Shown here: one piece after another, positions 50,651 through 58,959 of the stretch
Layout: the number at the start of each line of letters is the position of its first letter
Position numbering within the stretch: the first letter of the stretch is position 1
From: Nocardia panacis
GTDB lineage: Bacteria; Actinomycetota; Actinomycetes; Mycobacteriales; Mycobacteriaceae
Assembly (NCBI RefSeq): GCF_003598715.1
Contig: NZ_QZFU01000019.1
Span: 558,001-622,000 of the forward strand
DNA: 64,000 nucleotides
Reading direction: 5' to 3'
The notes under the pieces: generated by a model
The model's database searches: none
What the model saw: only the letters and a program-made list of their open reading frames with translations
What the model was told of the DNA's origin: nothing
Translations under genes and position numbers: made by a program

Positions 50651-51643
50651 ATGAATTCGACGCCAACCACCGTCACCGCACCAGTGCGACCCCGACAGGA
50701 AGTCACCGGCATCAACCCGGTGCGGGCGCGGGCTCGGGTGCGGGCGCTGCACCACCGTGAGCTGTTGACCGCCGCGAATCTTATTGTGCCGATCCTGGTG
50801 CAACCGGATGCGCGACCGCGGGAGGAGTACTCGTATCTGCCTACCGCCGTGCCGATTTCGCAACTCGGACGGTACGTGAGCGGTTTGCGCGAACATGGTA
50901 TTCGCGCGTGCAAAGTGTTCGTCTTCTGTGAATCCAAAGCCCCGGACGCCGCCGATGCGTTGCGACCCGACAACCTCATGGTGGCCGCTATCCAGACCAT
51001 TCGCGCAGCCACCGGGGACATGGTGATCTCCACCGAGGTATGTGGATGCGCTTGGACCGATAGCGGCGAATGTGTGATCACCGACGCGCGTGGCCGCACC
51101 GATGTGAAGGCCACGTACCTGCTCATGGGGCAGATGGCCGTGCTGCACGCTGAGGCAGGCGCGGACATCATCGGCCCTGCCGCGATGTTGGACGGATCCG
51201 TTCAGGTGATTCGCCACGCACTGCATGAGCACGGGCACCCCGATGTAGGAGTCACCCCGAGCGTGATTTTCGATTCGGGACTATTCGCCGCCTACAAGAC
51301 TGCCATGCGCACCGATCCGGGGCGGGGAAACCGCCGAGGATTCCAGATCGACGCCGAGCACCAGCGTCAGGCCCTCACCCAGGCTCAGCGTTGGATGTCC
51401 GAAGGGGCCGACGGGCTACTGATACAACCCGCCATGATGACCGTCGATGTGCTCACCCGGCTGCGAATGGACACCGATACGCCGCTCACCGCATTCTCGG
51501 TGTCGCAGGAGCAGCAGATGCACACCGCTGTCGATAACCCTGTTGTCCTCGAGTACGCGCGAATGCTGTGTCGCGCAGGCGCCGATTTCGTGATGACCTA
51601 CGACGGACCCCGCATCGCGCGAGCATTGGCGGAGGGTCTGTGA
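50651..51643 (+). CDS. HemB-like (porphobilinogen synthase family) protein lacking both catalytic lysines
   Basis: This 330-residue protein aligns along its length with 5-aminolevulinate dehydratase. The zinc site is kept (EVCGCAWTDSGEC). The two Schiff-base lysines are not: the SxKFAS lysine is Ile206 (SVIFDS) and the VKPA lysine is Gln259 (LIQPAM). Neighbouring fold segments (GPAAMLDGSVQVIRHAL, AFSVSQEQQM) are intact, so this is not random decay. It cannot use the normal mechanism and may catalyse another reaction or be regulatory. The ATG has an AGGAGGAACA leader and the stop overlaps the methyltransferase start (TGATG). Confidence 0.88.
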   Translation: MNSTPTTVTAPVRPRQEVTGINPVRARARVRALHHRELLTAANLIVPILVQPDARPREEYSYLPTAVPISQLGRYVSGLREHGIRACKVFVFCESKAPDAADALRPDNLMVAAIQTIRAATGDMVISTEVCGCAWTDSGECVITDARGRTDVKATYLLMGQMAVLHAEAGADIIGPAAMLDGSVQVIRHALHEHGHPDVGVTPSVIFDSGLFAAYKTAMRTDPGRGNRRGFQIDAEHQRQALTQAQRWMSEGADGLLIQPAMMTVDVLTRLRMDTDTPLTAFSVSQEQQMHTAVDNPVVLEYARMLCRAGADFVMTYDGPRIARALAEGL

Positions 51644-52233
51644 TGCCACGTATCGACAAGCCGTCGCGGCCGGTGCCGCCGAGGGTGGCCCAGGCCCAGA
51701 AGGCCGCGCGGGCATCGGAATTCGCGATGAGCTGCACCGACCGCACCGGGCTCGTGTTGCGAACCTTGGCCGCGAGCAAGCCCGGCGGTCGGGTGCTCGA
51801 GCTGGGCACTGGCACCGGCGTGGGCACGGCATGGCTGCTCGCGGGCATGGACCACAACGCGCGACTGATCACCATCGAGTCCGACCCTGTAAGATGCGCG
51901 GTCGCGCGCGGGGTGATCATGACCGACTCACGTGCCCACCTGCATTGTGCAGATGCTGCCGAATGGCTGACCACCGTCGTTGGCGAACCGTTCGATCTGG
52001 CATTCGTGGATTGTCGTCCGGGGAAGTTCACCCATCGCGCCGAGCTGTTCGCGCGGCTCGCGCCGGGTGCGTTGTACGTGGTCGATGACCTTCTCCCGCA
52101 ACCGACTTGGCCCGACGACCACCAAGACCGCGTCGACCAGTTCCTTGCCGAGATCCAGGATGAATCCGAGCTGTTGTGCACCACGATGCATTGGAACTCG
52201 GGCATGCTGCTCGGAGTGAAGGCGTCCGAGTAG
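51643..52233 (+). CDS. Class I SAM-dependent O-methyltransferase-like protein
   Basis: The protein has 196 residues from the ATG overlapping the hemB-like stop. The SAM-binding glycine motif VLELGTGTGVGTAWLLAG (about residues 47-64), the acidic ribose contact ITIESD, and FDLAFVDCRPGKF then YVVDDLLPQ match small O-methyltransferases of the catechol/caffeoyl-CoA-like fold. Translational coupling to the HemB-like protein and a HemC gene 10 bases downstream suggests it modifies a pyrrole or aminolevulinate-derived product. The acceptor is unknown. Confidence 0.82.
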   Translation: MPRIDKPSRPVPPRVAQAQKAARASEFAMSCTDRTGLVLRTLAASKPGGRVLELGTGTGVGTAWLLAGMDHNARLITIESDPVRCAVARGVIMTDSRAHLHCADAAEWLTTVVGEPFDLAFVDCRPGKFTHRAELFARLAPGALYVVDDLLPQPTWPDDHQDRVDQFLAEIQDESELLCTTMHWNSGMLLGVKASE

Positions 52234-52243
52234 AGTGCCCGCC

Positions 52244-53170
52244 ATGCCTTCGCGCGTTCTCCGGATCGCCACGCGATCCAGCCCTATGGCCCTGCACCAG
52301 GCCGAACAGGTTGCCGCCGCACTCGCATCCTTCGGCGCGGGAACCGAACTGGTGAAGGTGACCACGGCCGGGGATCGGTGGATGGGGGATCTGTCGAAGC
52401 TAGGAGGAAAGGGCGCGTTCGTCAAGGAGGTGGACGCCGCGCTGTTGGACAACCGAGCCGACATTGCGGTGCACTGCCTCAAAGATCTTCCCGGCGACGT
52501 GCCCATTCCCGCCGGACTCGAATTCGCAGCATTTCTCTCGCGCGAAGACATCCACGACGCTGCGATCAGCCGCACCGGCGCGATGCTGGCCGAGCTGCCC
52601 GCTGGAACCACCGTCGGAACCAGCTCGGTTCGGCGCGTCGCCCAGCTACGCCTACACCATCCGCACCTGACGCCAGTTCCGCTGCGCGGGAATGTGAATA
52701 CTCGGCTGGCGCGGCTGGGAGAAGGGCACGTCGACGTGCTGATAGCGGCCGTTTCCGGGCTGCATCGCGTGGACGAGGCGCACCGCATCACCGAGACCAT
52801 GGATCTGGAAACGATGTGCCCGCCCATCGGAGCCGGAATCATCGCCGTGCAGTGCCGCGACGACGACCACGATGTTCGTGACCTCACGGCCCGGATGGAC
52901 GACGCGGACACCCGCCGCCAGGCCGAAGCCGAGCGGGCCATGCTTCATGCCCTGCAAGGACATTGCAATTCGCCCATCGCGGGCTACGCAGGCACCGACG
53001 CCACGGGACGGCTAACTCTACACGGCAAGGTGTTCACCGCCGACGGCGCACAATGGCTCGACTCGCACCACTGGGGTGTACCCGAGGAGCCGCAAGCCCT
53101 AGGGTTTTTCGTCGGTGCCGATCTGCTGCGGCAAGGCGCTCGCCGCATGATCGACGCCATTCCCCATTGA
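52244..53170 (+). CDS. HemC-like hydroxymethylbilane synthase
   Basis: The protein has 308 residues from the ATG at 52244. Motifs of porphobilinogen deaminase are complete: RIATRSSPMALHQA, catalytic Asp81 in HCLKDLP, substrate arginines in GTSSVRRVAQ and LRGNVNTRL, and the dipyrromethane-cofactor Cys241 in GHCNSPIAGYA. It should polymerise porphobilinogen into hydroxymethylbilane. As it accompanies a lysine-less HemB and a methyltransferase rather than hemA/hemD/hemL genes, it is probably a second copy with a specialised role. Confidence 0.9.
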   Translation: MPSRVLRIATRSSPMALHQAEQVAAALASFGAGTELVKVTTAGDRWMGDLSKLGGKGAFVKEVDAALLDNRADIAVHCLKDLPGDVPIPAGLEFAAFLSREDIHDAAISRTGAMLAELPAGTTVGTSSVRRVAQLRLHHPHLTPVPLRGNVNTRLARLGEGHVDVLIAAVSGLHRVDEAHRITETMDLETMCPPIGAGIIAVQCRDDDHDVRDLTARMDDADTRRQAEAERAMLHALQGHCNSPIAGYAGTDATGRLTLHGKVFTADGAQWLDSHHWGVPEEPQALGFFVGADLLRQGARRMIDAIPH

Positions 53171-53172
53171 CT

Positions 53173-53226
53173 GAACAACATGAAGGCCCGCCCCGCTTCG
53201 AAATCTGTGGCGGGGCGCTGTTGTTC
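53173..53226 (+). terminator. Hairpin terminator after hemC
   Basis: Two stacked stems, GAACAACA (53173-53180) with TGTTGTTC (53219-53226) and CGCCCCGC (53189-53196) with GCGGGGCG (53210-53217), begin just after the hemC stop. Confidence 0.75.
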
Positions 53227-53258
53227 ATGTCTACCCGTACCCCCTGGTTTTATGTCGG

Positions 53259-53455
53259 CCTACACCACCGACACCGCGCGCGGACAGACCCACCTCATCC
53301 TCGATCTGGATCCGACGTCGGGGCAGCCGTTTCGCCGAGCAGTCGCCACCGCCGGACTGGTCCGGCAGGCCCTCGTCGCCGAGTGGCACACGATCCCCGT
53401 GGCCAGGGTCGCGGCCATGCACGAGGGCAAGCGGCGCGCCCGCGCCCGGAATTAA
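53259..53455 (+). pseudogene. Internally deleted remnant of a LigD polymerase gene
   Basis: It encodes YTTDTARGQTHLILDLDP and LVRQAL joined directly to HTIPVARVAAMHEGKRRARAR. These segments correspond to two separated parts of the LigD polymerase at 48015-48136 and 48539-48619, with about 400 bases between them missing. There is no sensible start; an open frame from 53180 begins inside the terminator. It forms the main part of the right copy of the direct repeat. Confidence 0.8.
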
Positions 53456-53504
53456 GACGTGTGCCAAATCTCGTAGTTTGCTGGGATTTTCCTGGCGAGG
53501 GTGC
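53375..53504 (+). repeat. Direct repeat, right copy
   Basis: This is the match to 48539-48674, including about 50 bases beyond the stop (AAGACGTGTGCCAAATCTCG, then GTTTGCTGGG and CCTGGCGAGGG). The copies have diverged at several positions, so the duplication is not recent. Confidence 0.8.
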
Positions 53505-53664
53505 GCCAAGGAGCCCGAGCGGGCAGAACGGTCCGGCACCCGCCCCTGTCACGGCCCCTTACCGGATCGTGGCGAGATGGCCGAAGGTCCCGAATTGGCC
53601 AGATAGCCACTGGTGTGTCGGGCGCGGCACGCCGGATTTTCCGGACGCCACGGCTAATGAACAG

Positions 53665-53693
53665 TTTCGCTCATCGGGGACATCGACTATAAA
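53665..53693 (+). promoter_or_regulatory. Promoter candidate for the membrane protein gene
   Basis: TATAAA (53688-53693) is a strong -10-like element for this GC-rich sequence, with a weak -35 TTTCGC (53665-53670) 17 bases upstream. The GTG start is 66 bases downstream. Confidence 0.45.
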
Positions 53694-53758
53694 TCGCATG
53701 TGCCGTTCCCACGTGTGATCACTTGTCTGACTTCCGATCTCCCCCACCGGGAGGCGAT

Positions 53759-55243
53759 GTGACGATCGAGCACCCCCTCGAGGACGAGGTCACCCACCTG
53801 GCGAAACGGGTCGAGAAGGCGCGCGGCAGGCTCGCCTACCAGTTCGACCCGGCGCTGACCGAGGCACTGTCCGAGGACGAGCTACAGGCCGAACGCGAAC
53901 TCGCCGAACGCATTCGCGATCAGGACCGTGATCAGCGCTGGAAGTCGACGCAGGCCCACGCGGCCACCGCGGATCGGGCCAGGCAGACCACAGAAGCGAT
54001 CGAGAAAGCCGACATGCGCGACCTATTGCTCGCCCGCCGGGCCATCGCGGCACAGCGCCGCGAGTCCAGCCCGCATGCCAAACTGGCCTCGCTGTACCGT
54101 CATCGGTCCTGGTCGCTGCGGGCACTGGCGGGTGTGGTCGGCGCGGGCATGCTGTGGTCGGCCGTGAATGTGCAGCACAATATCGCCCCCGGCGGGCCGT
54201 CGGATCCGCTCTACTGGTTCAGCTATCTGCTCGAGGCGATGATCAGCGTCTGTCTGATCGTCATCATGATCGGCACCAACAAGGTCGCCGAATGGGGTGT
54301 GCTCGACAATCGCAAACAGGTCGCCGCCGCCGAGTTCGCCCTGCTGGCGCTGACGGTGACCCTCAACACCTATCCGTATGTGCGCGACAGTCAATGGTTC
54401 GACGCCGCCGTACACGCCGTCGCACCGGTCATGATCGGCGTCGCGCTGCTCATCCACGACGCGGCCAGTTCCCGCTACGGTTTCGCCATCACCCGCGCCA
54501 GCGACCACGTGCGCGAACTACCCGACCCGGCCGAACAGATCCGGCGCAACCTGTCCACCGTCGCCTTCCGGGTCGACCGGCCCGCCGCCCTCACCGCGGC
54601 CCAACCCGATCCCAATGCGCCGCAGCCGCAGCCGACTCTCCAGTTGGCCGCCGGTCCCGCGGGAACCGACGACAACACCCCTCAGACCGTCGAGATCGAA
54701 TTGGACGCGCTCCAGGCGGCTTTGGCCGCGGAAGAGAAGTCCGCGAAGGCTGCGGCCACCACAGCGGCCCTTGCGCCCCGCACGGAGGAGCGCCCCGCCC
54801 CCGTGAACGGCTCGGTGGTCAATGGGTCGGCTCTCAGCGCGGCCATCAATAGTTCGGGCGTGCACGGCCCCGCCAAGAAGCCCGCCGCGCCGCGCGCCAA
54901 AGCCGCCGAGAAGAACGGCGCCACGACGAAGGCCGTCGCCGCGCTCGGCCCGGCCAAGCCCAAGCAGGTCGCCAAGCACGATCCGGAACCCATTACCGCC
55001 CCCCAACCCGCCGTGAGCGCCGCCCCGAAGCGCTCCGCCGCCACCGAGAAGAACAGCCCCGCCGGCCGCAACGGCAAGGAAGCCCCCGCCAAAGAAACCA
55101 CCAAGAATGGCGACGCCGACGCCGAATCCGGCCTGCGCAACATCTACGACACCGGCCAGTTCCGGGTCGCCGACATCCTCGAACAGGAACTCGCCGAACT
55201 CCAAGCCGAACGCCGCCGCGCCCGCGCCAACCGCCAACGCTGA
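53759..55243 (+). CDS. Four-helix membrane protein with long Ala/Lys/Pro tail (DUF2637-like)
   Basis: The protein has 494 residues from the GTG at 53759, chosen for GGGAGG just before it; an earlier TTG at 53723 is in frame. A charged coiled-coil N-terminus (residues 1-115, ERELAERIRDQDRDQRW) precedes four membrane helices (about 120-270), and a low-complexity cytoplasmic tail rich in Ala, Lys and Pro follows, ending in a basic helix (AELQAERRRARANRQR). The helix block resembles DUF2637/SpdB-type proteins associated with actinomycete plasmid transfer. Mobility functions are not otherwise seen here, so that link is tentative. Confidence 0.55.
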   Translation: MTIEHPLEDEVTHLAKRVEKARGRLAYQFDPALTEALSEDELQAERELAERIRDQDRDQRWKSTQAHAATADRARQTTEAIEKADMRDLLLARRAIAAQRRESSPHAKLASLYRHRSWSLRALAGVVGAGMLWSAVNVQHNIAPGGPSDPLYWFSYLLEAMISVCLIVIMIGTNKVAEWGVLDNRKQVAAAEFALLALTVTLNTYPYVRDSQWFDAAVHAVAPVMIGVALLIHDAASSRYGFAITRASDHVRELPDPAEQIRRNLSTVAFRVDRPAALTAAQPDPNAPQPQPTLQLAAGPAGTDDNTPQTVEIELDALQAALAAEEKSAKAAATTAALAPRTEERPAPVNGSVVNGSALSAAINSSGVHGPAKKPAAPRAKAAEKNGATTKAVAALGPAKPKQVAKHDPEPITAPQPAVSAAPKRSAATEKNSPAGRNGKEAPAKETTKNGDADAESGLRNIYDTGQFRVADILEQELAELQAERRRARANRQR

Positions 55244-55260
55244 CCCGAATCCCGCCGCAC

Positions 55261-55311
55261 CGCAGGGTGATCGCCGTCCTCCCGGCACAGGGGGACACCG
55301 ATCACCTTGCG
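55261..55311. terminator. Hairpin terminator between convergent genes
   Basis: CGCAGGGTGATCG (55261-55273) pairs with CGATCACCTTGCG (55299-55311) with one mismatch, 17 bases after the membrane protein stop. Confidence 0.6.
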
Positions 55312-55411
55312 GTTGCTGACGATTCGCTTGACGCGCAGCGGCTGCCGGCGCCCCCACATTCGCCCCCGCATAGTGACGCGCCTCGGTCATCTTCGGGGGC
55401 CGGCTCATCCA

Positions 55412-56692
55412 TCACACTGCGACGGTGCGAGCGTTCCGCTGCCGCAACCACATCCACCACACGCCTGCGACGACCACCGCGTAGCACAGCACGGGAACCC
55501 CGCAGGTGAACACCTTCATCCATCGGGGCATCGGGTCGGTCGCCGCGTCGGTGGCGTCGTAGAGCGATAGTCCGGTCGCGCCTATTCGGACGACCTCGAT
55601 GTAGGCCCACGAGAACATCCACATCGAGGCGACGACGAGCGTGGAACCCAGTGCGGCCCACCACCATTCACCGATCCGCCAGGCCCGATCCACAAGGACG
55701 ACCAAGAGGGGAACGAACCATACCCAGTGGTGGAACCAGGCCATCGGGGAGATGACGCAGCCTGCCATGCCAACCAGGGCCAGCGCCAGGATTTCGTTGC
55801 CGCCGTCCCGAACCCACCGCGCCGCAAGCAATCCGGCGGCCAGCAAGAGCATTGCCGCCAGGAACCACACGGATCCGGGCAGGCGCCCGTGGGTCCAGTT
55901 GGTGAGCACACCCATGAGGGATTGGTTTCCGGGATGACCCACCGGCCCGATGCGCCGCACCTCGCGCACGGCGTGCAACCAGTACTCGCGACTGTCCCCC
56001 GGCAGTACCGCGGCGCCGAGCAGAAAGGTGACCGTACCACTGCCGCAGGCGATTCCGGCCGCCTTCCATTGGCGGGTGACAAGCAGATAGGGCACGAAAA
56101 CGATGGCGGTCAGTTTGATGCCCGCGACGACACCGACGGCCCACCCCCGCCACCGCGCCGATTCGGGCCGCGCCAGATCCGCGACCACCAGCCCCATCAG
56201 GATGAGGTTGATCTGCCCCTGCCACAGGGTCGCGCGCACGGCCTCCAAATCGACGGCCACCGCCGCCAATCCAACACACCACCAGCCGAGCCGGCTGCCG
56301 GGCGCGTAGCCGAGGGCGAGCGCGGACTGGCGAATGGTCACCCAAACGGCGAGCAGTGACAGTGCCGCCCAAACCAATTGGGCCGATCCGAGCGGTATCA
56401 GAGCCAGTGGGGTCAGCAGCAACGCGGCGAATGGTGTGTAGGTGAACCAGCCGTCACCGACCGACGCGGTGTAGAGCTCGCGCCCGTTCAACACCACCTC
56501 GGCGGCCTGCCGGTAGATCGCGAGATCGGCTTGGTTGACCAGCAATCCGAAGGATGGCGCCGCCGTGTACGGCACCACCAGACCCTGCACGATGAGCGCG
56601 AGCACGCCCGCGCCCAGCGCGACCGCGACGGCCCGCCACGACAGTTCGCGCAGCCGCGACTCGGCGGCGGTGCCGACCCCGGAAACCGTCAT
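55412..56692 (-). CDS. GT87-family membrane mannosyltransferase-like protein
   Basis: This 426-residue protein has about ten membrane helices and the DUF2029/GT87 pattern: an early acidic loop (NQADLAIYRQAAEVVLNG), then YTPFAALLLTPLA, GIKLTAIVFVPYLL and GNQSLMGVLTNW. GT87 enzymes such as PimE transfer mannose from polyprenyl-phosphate-mannose to lipoglycans on the outer side of the membrane. The Asp of the first loop is the likely catalytic residue. Its target (PIM, lipoarabinomannan or another glycan) is not evident. It stands alone. Confidence 0.85.
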   Translation of the reverse strand: MTVSGVGTAAESRLRELSWRAVAVALGAGVLALIVQGLVVPYTAAPSFGLLVNQADLAIYRQAAEVVLNGRELYTASVGDGWFTYTPFAALLLTPLALIPLGSAQLVWAALSLLAVWVTIRQSALALGYAPGSRLGWWCVGLAAVAVDLEAVRATLWQGQINLILMGLVVADLARPESARWRGWAVGVVAGIKLTAIVFVPYLLVTRQWKAAGIACGSGTVTFLLGAAVLPGDSREYWLHAVREVRRIGPVGHPGNQSLMGVLTNWTHGRLPGSVWFLAAMLLLAAGLLAARWVRDGGNEILALALVGMAGCVISPMAWFHHWVWFVPLLVVLVDRAWRIGEWWWAALGSTLVVASMWMFSWAYIEVVRIGATGLSLYDATDAATDPMPRWMKVFTCGVPVLCYAVVVAGVWWMWLRQRNARTVAV

Positions 56693-56788
56693 ACGTTGTC
56701 CTCCAACGACTCCGGCCGCATCACCACCGAATAGGGCGGCCCGACACCGTCACACGTGACGCGGCACACCGAACACGGTTACCACAAG

Positions 56789-57592
56789 TCACGGTTTGCG
56801 CGCGAGCGCCCCGAGCATGGAGACGGCTTCCTGTCGGGGATGGGCGTGCCACTCCTCGGGCCGCCACGACGTGACCGAGGCGATGCCGGGCGCCACCAGT
56901 TCCAAACCGGTGAAGAACTCCCCGAATTCGGTGCCGGAGCGCAGTTGGAACGGCACCCCGCTGCGTTGATTGGCCGCGACGTTCTCGGCCAGATCCTCGG
57001 CGGTGAGGAAGTCGCTGGTGGCATGGGTCATGACCAGGAAGCTGCCGGAGGGCAGCGCGTCGCGCAGGGTGCGCACCAACCGGTAGGGCCGGTGCTCGTC
57101 GGTGATGAAGTGCATGACGGCCACCAGCATGAGCGCGACCGGCTGGGACAGATCCAGCACTCGTGCCAGGTCGGGATGGCCCAGGATGTAGTCCGGGTCG
57201 CGCAGGTCGGCGTCGAGGTAGGCGGTCGCGCCCTCGGGGGAGCTGTCGAGCAGGGTGCGGGCGTGCGCGAGCACGATCGGGTCGTTGTCGACGTAGACGA
57301 TGCGCGATTCGGGGGCGATGTCCTGGGCGATCTCGTGCACATTGCCCACCGTGGGCAGGCCCGCGCCGATATCGAGGAACTGCCGGATCCCCGCCTCGGC
57401 GAGGTAGGCGACGGCGCGGCGCAGGAATTTGCGGTTCTCCAGTGCGGCGAAGCGGATGGTGGGGAAGGCCTCGGCGACCATATCGGCGGATGCGCGGTCG
57501 GCGGGGAAGTTGTCCTTGCCGCCCAGCCAGTAGTCGTAGCGGCGTGCCGGATGCGGTTTGGTGCTGTCCAGCGGATCCGGGTCCGAGTTCAC
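56789..57592 (-). CDS. DUF574-type SAM-dependent methyltransferase
   Basis: This 267-residue protein has the common actinobacterial DUF574 pattern: ARRYDYWLGGKDNFPADR at the start, ENRKFLRRAVAYLAEAGIRQFLDIG with the SAM-binding glycine strand, RIVYVDNDPIVLAHA, and ITDEHRPYRLVRTL. The family is large in actinomycetes and its substrates are mostly unknown. It is divergent from the cytochrome P450 gene with a 68-base gap, so the two may be co-regulated. Confidence 0.88.
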   Translation of the reverse strand: MNSDPDPLDSTKPHPARRYDYWLGGKDNFPADRASADMVAEAFPTIRFAALENRKFLRRAVAYLAEAGIRQFLDIGAGLPTVGNVHEIAQDIAPESRIVYVDNDPIVLAHARTLLDSSPEGATAYLDADLRDPDYILGHPDLARVLDLSQPVALMLVAVMHFITDEHRPYRLVRTLRDALPSGSFLVMTHATSDFLTAEDLAENVAANQRSGVPFQLRSGTEFGEFFTGLELVAPGIASVTSWRPEEWHAHPRQEAVSMLGALARKP

Positions 57593-57660
57593 TACGCCCT
57601 CAATTCATTTCGACTAGTGTCATGGTGTCAGCACGAGTTGCGAACCGGTAGCGAGTCACC

Positions 57661-58839
57661 ATGGAACCGCAGTACAGCCCATACGATTTCGACGTTCACG
57701 CCGATCCGTACCCCTACTATGCCAGGCTGCGCGAGCAGGCTCCCGTCTACCGCAACGAGGTCGACGACTTCTGGGCGCTGTCGCGATATGCCGACATCCA
57801 GGCGGTGCTGCGCGATTCCGAACGGTTCTCGAGCGTCAATGGGCTGCGGTTGGAACCGGCCTTCTGGGGGCCGCAGGCCGAGCAGTTCTTCTCATTCTTC
57901 GCCATGGACGCGCCCAAGCACACCAGGATGCGCGGCCTGGTTGCCAGTGCTTTCACCCATCGCCGGGTGCGCGAGTTGGAGCCACGGCTGCGCGAGATGG
58001 CGCGCGAGCTGATTCGCCCGCTGGTCGAGCGCGGCAGCTTCGACATGATGACGGAGTTCGCGGCCGTCTACCCCACCGATGTCATCTCCGAATTGGTCGG
58101 GGTGCCGGAGTCGGATCGGGAGATGGTGCGCAAGCTCGGCATGGAGATCATGTACTCCGATTCGGAGTCCACCGAGTTGCGGCCGGAGGCGGTGCAGGCC
58201 ATCGGCACGCTCATCGGCTACTACTCCGGGCTCATCGCCGAGCGCGGTCGGGACCGCCGCGAGGATCTGCTCTCCGGCCTGCTCGATGCGACGATCGATG
58301 GCGCACGGCTCACGCCGGAGGAGATCGTCGGGGTGCTGATCCTGCTCGTCGGGGCGGGTGTGGAGACCACGATGCTGAATCTCGGGCAGGCATGGCAGCT
58401 CGGCTGGCGGTATCCGCAGCAGCGCCGCGCGGCCCTCGACGGACGAATCGCGGAGTGGGTCAACGAGACGCTGCGCTTCGAACCTGCCGGGCAGACCCAA
58501 CTGCGCACCGCCACCGAGCCGGTCGAGCTGCACGGTGTGACGATTCCGAAGGGTGCGCGCGTCATGCTGCTGCTGGCCTCCGGTGATCGCGATCCCGACG
58601 TGTTCACCAATCCTGATATCTTCGACCTGGATCGGGACACCGGTGCCTCATTGGCCTTCGGCTCCGGCAGGCATCACTGCCTCGGAAAGAACCTCGGCCT
58701 GTTGGAAATGCGGATCGCGCTGACCGAATTCGCCGCCACCATCAGCGATTACGATATCGATCCGAATGGGATCGAGCGCATTCACGCGCACAACAATCGC
58801 GGATTCGCCCACCTGCCGACCACGGTGACGGCGCGCTGA
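57661..58839 (+). CDS. Cytochrome P450
   Basis: This 392-residue soluble bacterial P450 has the heme-ligand Cys340 in FGSGRHHCLGKNL, the ExxR motif in NETLRF and an I-helix AGVETT. The I-helix has Glu in place of the more usual Asp before the Thr pair, as in some bacterial P450s. It needs ferredoxin and reductase partners not present here. The nearest gene is the divergent methyltransferase, so oxidation and methylation of one small molecule is possible but unproven. Confidence 0.93.
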   Translation: MEPQYSPYDFDVHADPYPYYARLREQAPVYRNEVDDFWALSRYADIQAVLRDSERFSSVNGLRLEPAFWGPQAEQFFSFFAMDAPKHTRMRGLVASAFTHRRVRELEPRLREMARELIRPLVERGSFDMMTEFAAVYPTDVISELVGVPESDREMVRKLGMEIMYSDSESTELRPEAVQAIGTLIGYYSGLIAERGRDRREDLLSGLLDATIDGARLTPEEIVGVLILLVGAGVETTMLNLGQAWQLGWRYPQQRRAALDGRIAEWVNETLRFEPAGQTQLRTATEPVELHGVTIPKGARVMLLLASGDRDPDVFTNPDIFDLDRDTGASLAFGSGRHHCLGKNLGLLEMRIALTEFAATISDYDIDPNGIERIHAHNNRGFAHLPTTVTAR

Positions 58840-58959
58840 ACAAGCCGACCCCTCATTCACCCGGCACGAGGCGGTGAAGTGTGCAATCTTGTTATTTCAC
58901 AGCAGCATTGCAGGGGCGAGCCGACCCGGCTAGACACCCGGTAGAGGGGGTGTGGCGAC

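Noticed and set aside
50634..50654. Six-codon frame (MNEEEQ) ending in an ATGA overlap with the hemB-like start
   Set aside because: It consists of the ribosome-binding region itself; a regulatory leader peptide cannot be argued from six purine-rich codons.
53180..53455. 91-codon frame as an intact gene
   Set aside because: It starts inside the hemC terminator and its recognisable part is a deleted ligD copy.
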